64,000 nt of DNA from assembly GCA_907164885.2 (NCBI GenBank), contig OU015491.1, positions 114,713,580-114,777,579 of the forward strand, read 5' to 3'. Below the pieces are notes generated by a model, which worked only from the letters and a program-made list of their open reading frames with translations, was not told the origin of the DNA and did no database searches. This stretch comes from Dolomedes plantarius. Its lineage: Eukaryota; Arthropoda; Arachnida; Araneae; Dolomedidae. Positions 61,000 through 64,000 of the stretch are shown here, piece by piece. A program made the translations under genes and the position numbers. Position 1 is the first letter of the stretch. Every line of letters begins with the position of its first letter.

Positions 61000-61259
61000 T
61001 TCTTGTGGTTACGAATCGGAGGTCCAGTTCTGGGACGATAGAGGACAAACGGTTTCGGGTCTATTCCCATCCAACCGTCACCGGCCCTCAAAAGGGTACA
61101 CACTACGGGATGCCCCGTCGGAGATTCGTAAGACACCCGGCAACGGTACGGATCATTTCCCCCGAGCCTATCGTTCTGCCGGCGCCTCCAGCACCGGTCG
61201 GTCAAGTTGCCGTCAGTCTTGTGTTTGTTGGGTACTTATCTCAAGATCAGTAATCCAAA
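61000..61259. other. GC-rich, CpG-rich island of unknown origin, second
   Basis: About 260 bp of GC-rich sequence lie within AT-rich DNA. Two plus-strand frames are open throughout: one reads MVTNRRSSSGTIEDKRFRVY (61005-61253), the other continues from 60932 through GQTVSGLFPSNRHRPSKGYT. A minus frame (61205-60969) is also open. No domain is recognised. The right edge, TGTGTTTGTTGGGTAC (61220-61235), is the reverse complement of the left edge of the island at 47.05 kb. Confidence 0.5.
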
Positions 61260-63937
61260 GCAAAAGTGTTCAGTAAATTTGAACGTTGCTTCAAGAATAA
61301 CTAATGACTTGTCAAGGGAATATTCGTCGCACTTGTCTCTCAAGGTGGCCCGTTGACCTATCTTACAACTTACAGTCCAGTTTTCAGAAACTGCATTCAG
61401 AGTCGTAAAGATCAGGATGTCTAAAAATCAATTTCGTCTACCCCAAATCATTCATTTACACAATATCAAGTCATTTTTGCACATAGCGGGTTTTAGAAAC
61501 TTGATTGTTACATTAAAAGAAAAACCCATACAATTGTTGCAAACTACCCTTTGAAGTGTTTTTTGCACAGTTGTCTTGAGATCGGAAGTTGCATTCAGTA
61601 AAGAAAAGAGATTTTTCTCCAAGTTAATTACTTTTAATTGCGCTGAGCTACATATTATAGCCTTGCAGAACAGAATTGTCTATTTTGTTTTCATACCTCT
61701 TGGATTTCAGATGTCACGTTAAATGACTGTGAAACCTGATCTTTAGTCAACCGATGTCAATTAAACCCTAACTCCCCCTGCCACTGTCTGGTATGCGATT
61801 CATTACTACTTCTAGAACTCATTGCAACTGATATGTTCTTATATGACTGATTTGAGACGTCACATTAATTTACAAGTCACTACTAAAAGGAACTCAAGAC
61901 TTTGCAATCCATGTTTTAATTAAAACTGTTTGGGAAGCTCTTGGGGAAACTGTGGAAGCCCTTTTATATTGGTATAAGTACTTTAAACAAGAACTCATCC
62001 GGAATATACTGAAATGTTTTTGAGGTCGTATAGTATACAATATATTCTAGTATATTGTATTCTACAGTTTTTCTCCTTTTATTAATACTAATTTTTACCA
62101 ACAAGTGTTTGAAATCAGGAACCTTTTTTCGAACAAAAAGGCATTCAATAAAGCCTTACATTATTTTGTGGAGAAAAATTAATAACTTCATTTGTTCAAA
62201 AAAGTGACTTAATTATCTAACGCAAAAGGTTTTCTGTGATTTTAGAAATATCGCCCATTTTACTTTAATAAAAATTGACAAAAATTTTAGATTTTTTTTG
62301 TTGTTGTTGAAATTACATTGAATTTTATATTAAATATTAAATATTCCCTGCTATTTAATAAATTTAAATGCACTGAAATTATTTTTGTAAAATATTCAGA
62401 TAACTAATTTTTAACCGTACGTTTTTAAATTTCAATCAAATTTATCTAAATAAAAATATTTTAAGAAAGAAAATACAAATTGCAGAAACTATTCACCTTT
62501 AAAATTTTACAAAGAAGCAAAATGAAGGTAATTATTTTCAGCTATTTTTCGAATACATGAATAGCTTCATTGTTCCCTTGAAAGAACAGATTTACACGCT
62601 TTTGTTTCTTATCATAAACAAAACAGAAACTTGCAAATAACTTTATCTATTTACGCCGCTTAGTTTCGATGTACATTTTCACAGCATTTCAAATAAAGAT
62701 GATGAGATTTAGGTACCTAAAATAAATGAAAAACAAAATTTTTTCAAAAGAAGCAATTGAAATCAACGTGCTGAAAAATATCTAAGCTTTTTATCAGTAT
62801 TAGGAGTAAAAAAAAGGAGTCATTCTTAAATTGTTGTTTTCCATTTAAGATAACATAAAACAGGAAACAAGTTCTGTTCAACACTTGTTTACGATTATCT
62901 AAACTTTTTTCAAGTAAGATATTAATTCTTTCTAAGTGCAAGAGATAGTTTTATGCTAATTCAAAGATTATTCAGTAGCATTGTACAAAATAACGTTCTT
63001 TTATAGGTTTGAAATAAATCTTAAACTATCAGAATTCTCAATGAATAATTGAAATTCTGCTTTTGGAATTTTTTTTAACATTTAACAAACAAATTTTAAA
63101 GAAATATCGTTCACATTCACCAAGAGAATCTTATCAGTATCGTAAAAATATTTTTCAGAGGTAAAAAGGAACAAATACGTTATATTTAACTGCACCTAAA
63201 ATACGATGCAAACAAGATATTAAATGCGGTTTAAGACTGCGTTTTTATTAAAAATGTCAAATCAATTTACCCAGTATCTTTAAAAAAATTACAATAGCAT
63301 TAGATTATGATATTCTTTGTCCTTCTTAAAATCACTTTGTTTCTAATTTATCCCCGTGATGATTTACCTCTAAAAACCTTCGTTATTTTCTTTTATTTCA
63401 ACATATCAAACGCTTTATGTTTCAAAGCCTACACAAAATTTTTCCCACATTGTCCACCTTAAATTATACGTGACAGGCACTTTCTGTTCGTTTTGTGCTT
63501 CTTTCAGTTTCTGTTTTCAAATTAATTACTCTCTGTATCTTTTATGAACTTTGCGATACAATGGAATGGTATCATACAGTTTCTGATTTCAGTTGAGGGC
63601 AAGTAGTGTCAACTTTAGTACAATAAAATAGCTATTTCAGTGAAATTAATGACACAATTGCTCTCGAGCGGATTGTTGAGAGAAATAAAAGCCATATATG
63701 ACAGGCAATGTGTTTATTTTGAAATTTATACGACCCGGATTTAAAAAAAATAATGATTTTTACATTATTTTGCTGAAATTTGTGAATAGTTGTACATAAA
63801 GGCAAATAGCTTTTATTTAATGAGTCAGAAAAATATTTAACCCAGAGTATTTTTAAATGCTCTAAATGACTCAATTTCTTTATTTTTATATTGTTACATT
63901 GAAAAATTATTTGATATATAGGATATATAAGAATTTA
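61260..63937. other. AT-rich intergenic DNA, no gene seen
   Basis: No motif-bearing frame, element end or RNA gene. The minus frames at 62744-62941 and 63632-63874 lie in AT-rich sequence and have no recognised domain. Confidence 0.5.
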
Positions 63938-63941
63938 TCAG

Positions 63942-64000
<59 letters not shown>
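63938..64000. repeat. (TA)n microsatellite running off the window
   Basis: A TA tract with a TAAATA interruption continues to the last base. Confidence 0.95.

Overview
The window looks like AT-rich intergenic DNA from an arthropod nuclear genome, most likely a spider. Both parts of that are inference. The evidence is the density of (TA)n and (CA)n microsatellites, the broken eukaryotic transposable elements of many classes, and Tc1 and Ty3/Gypsy proteins that match, from memory, repeat proteins common in spider annotations. I could not identify any intact host gene, rRNA, functional tRNA, CRISPR array or operon. Nearly everything that can be named is a transposon, a relic of one, or a simple repeat.

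Layout. 0-9 kb: a pogo-like non-autonomous element, a degenerate Tigger/pogo element, a nearly intact 1410-bp Tc1 element (copy 1) and a deleted Gypsy retrotransposon, separated by TA tracts. 9-16 kb: mostly featureless, with a tRNA-like SINE cluster near 11.4-12.3 kb and a hairpin MITE at 14.4 kb. 16.1-17.6 kb: Tc1 copy 2, the same length as copy 1. 19-25 kb: two decayed copies of a second Tc1 family on either side of a 718-bp MITE flanked by TTAA. 25-28.7 kb: a tandem duplication and a minisatellite.

28.7-44.5 kb is an almost unbroken TE nest. It holds two head-to-tail Helitrons (one carrying a 5'-truncated RNase H-bearing non-LTR retrotransposon with a 13-bp target duplication, the other a rearranged palindromic mariner), a third Tc1 family member with an internal minisatellite, and a 7.6-kb Gypsy element with two 513-bp LTRs. 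44.5-64 kb holds a tRNA-derived SINE, two piggyBac relics (one keeping only the N- and C-terminal ends), a large inverted duplication of an arthropod repeat protein I cannot name by family, a non-LTR ORF1 relic with a hAT-type MITE inside it, and two unexplained GC-rich islands.

The elements do not form a pathway. What they share is a history of nested insertion, often next to TA tracts. The best candidates for a closer look are the palindromic mariner, the two Tc1 copies each broken by one UAG stop in the same 8-codon window, the core-deleted piggyBac reading frame, the inverted duplication at 56.6-60.6 kb and the GC-rich islands at 47.1 and 61.0 kb. I found no convincing new multi-gene system.
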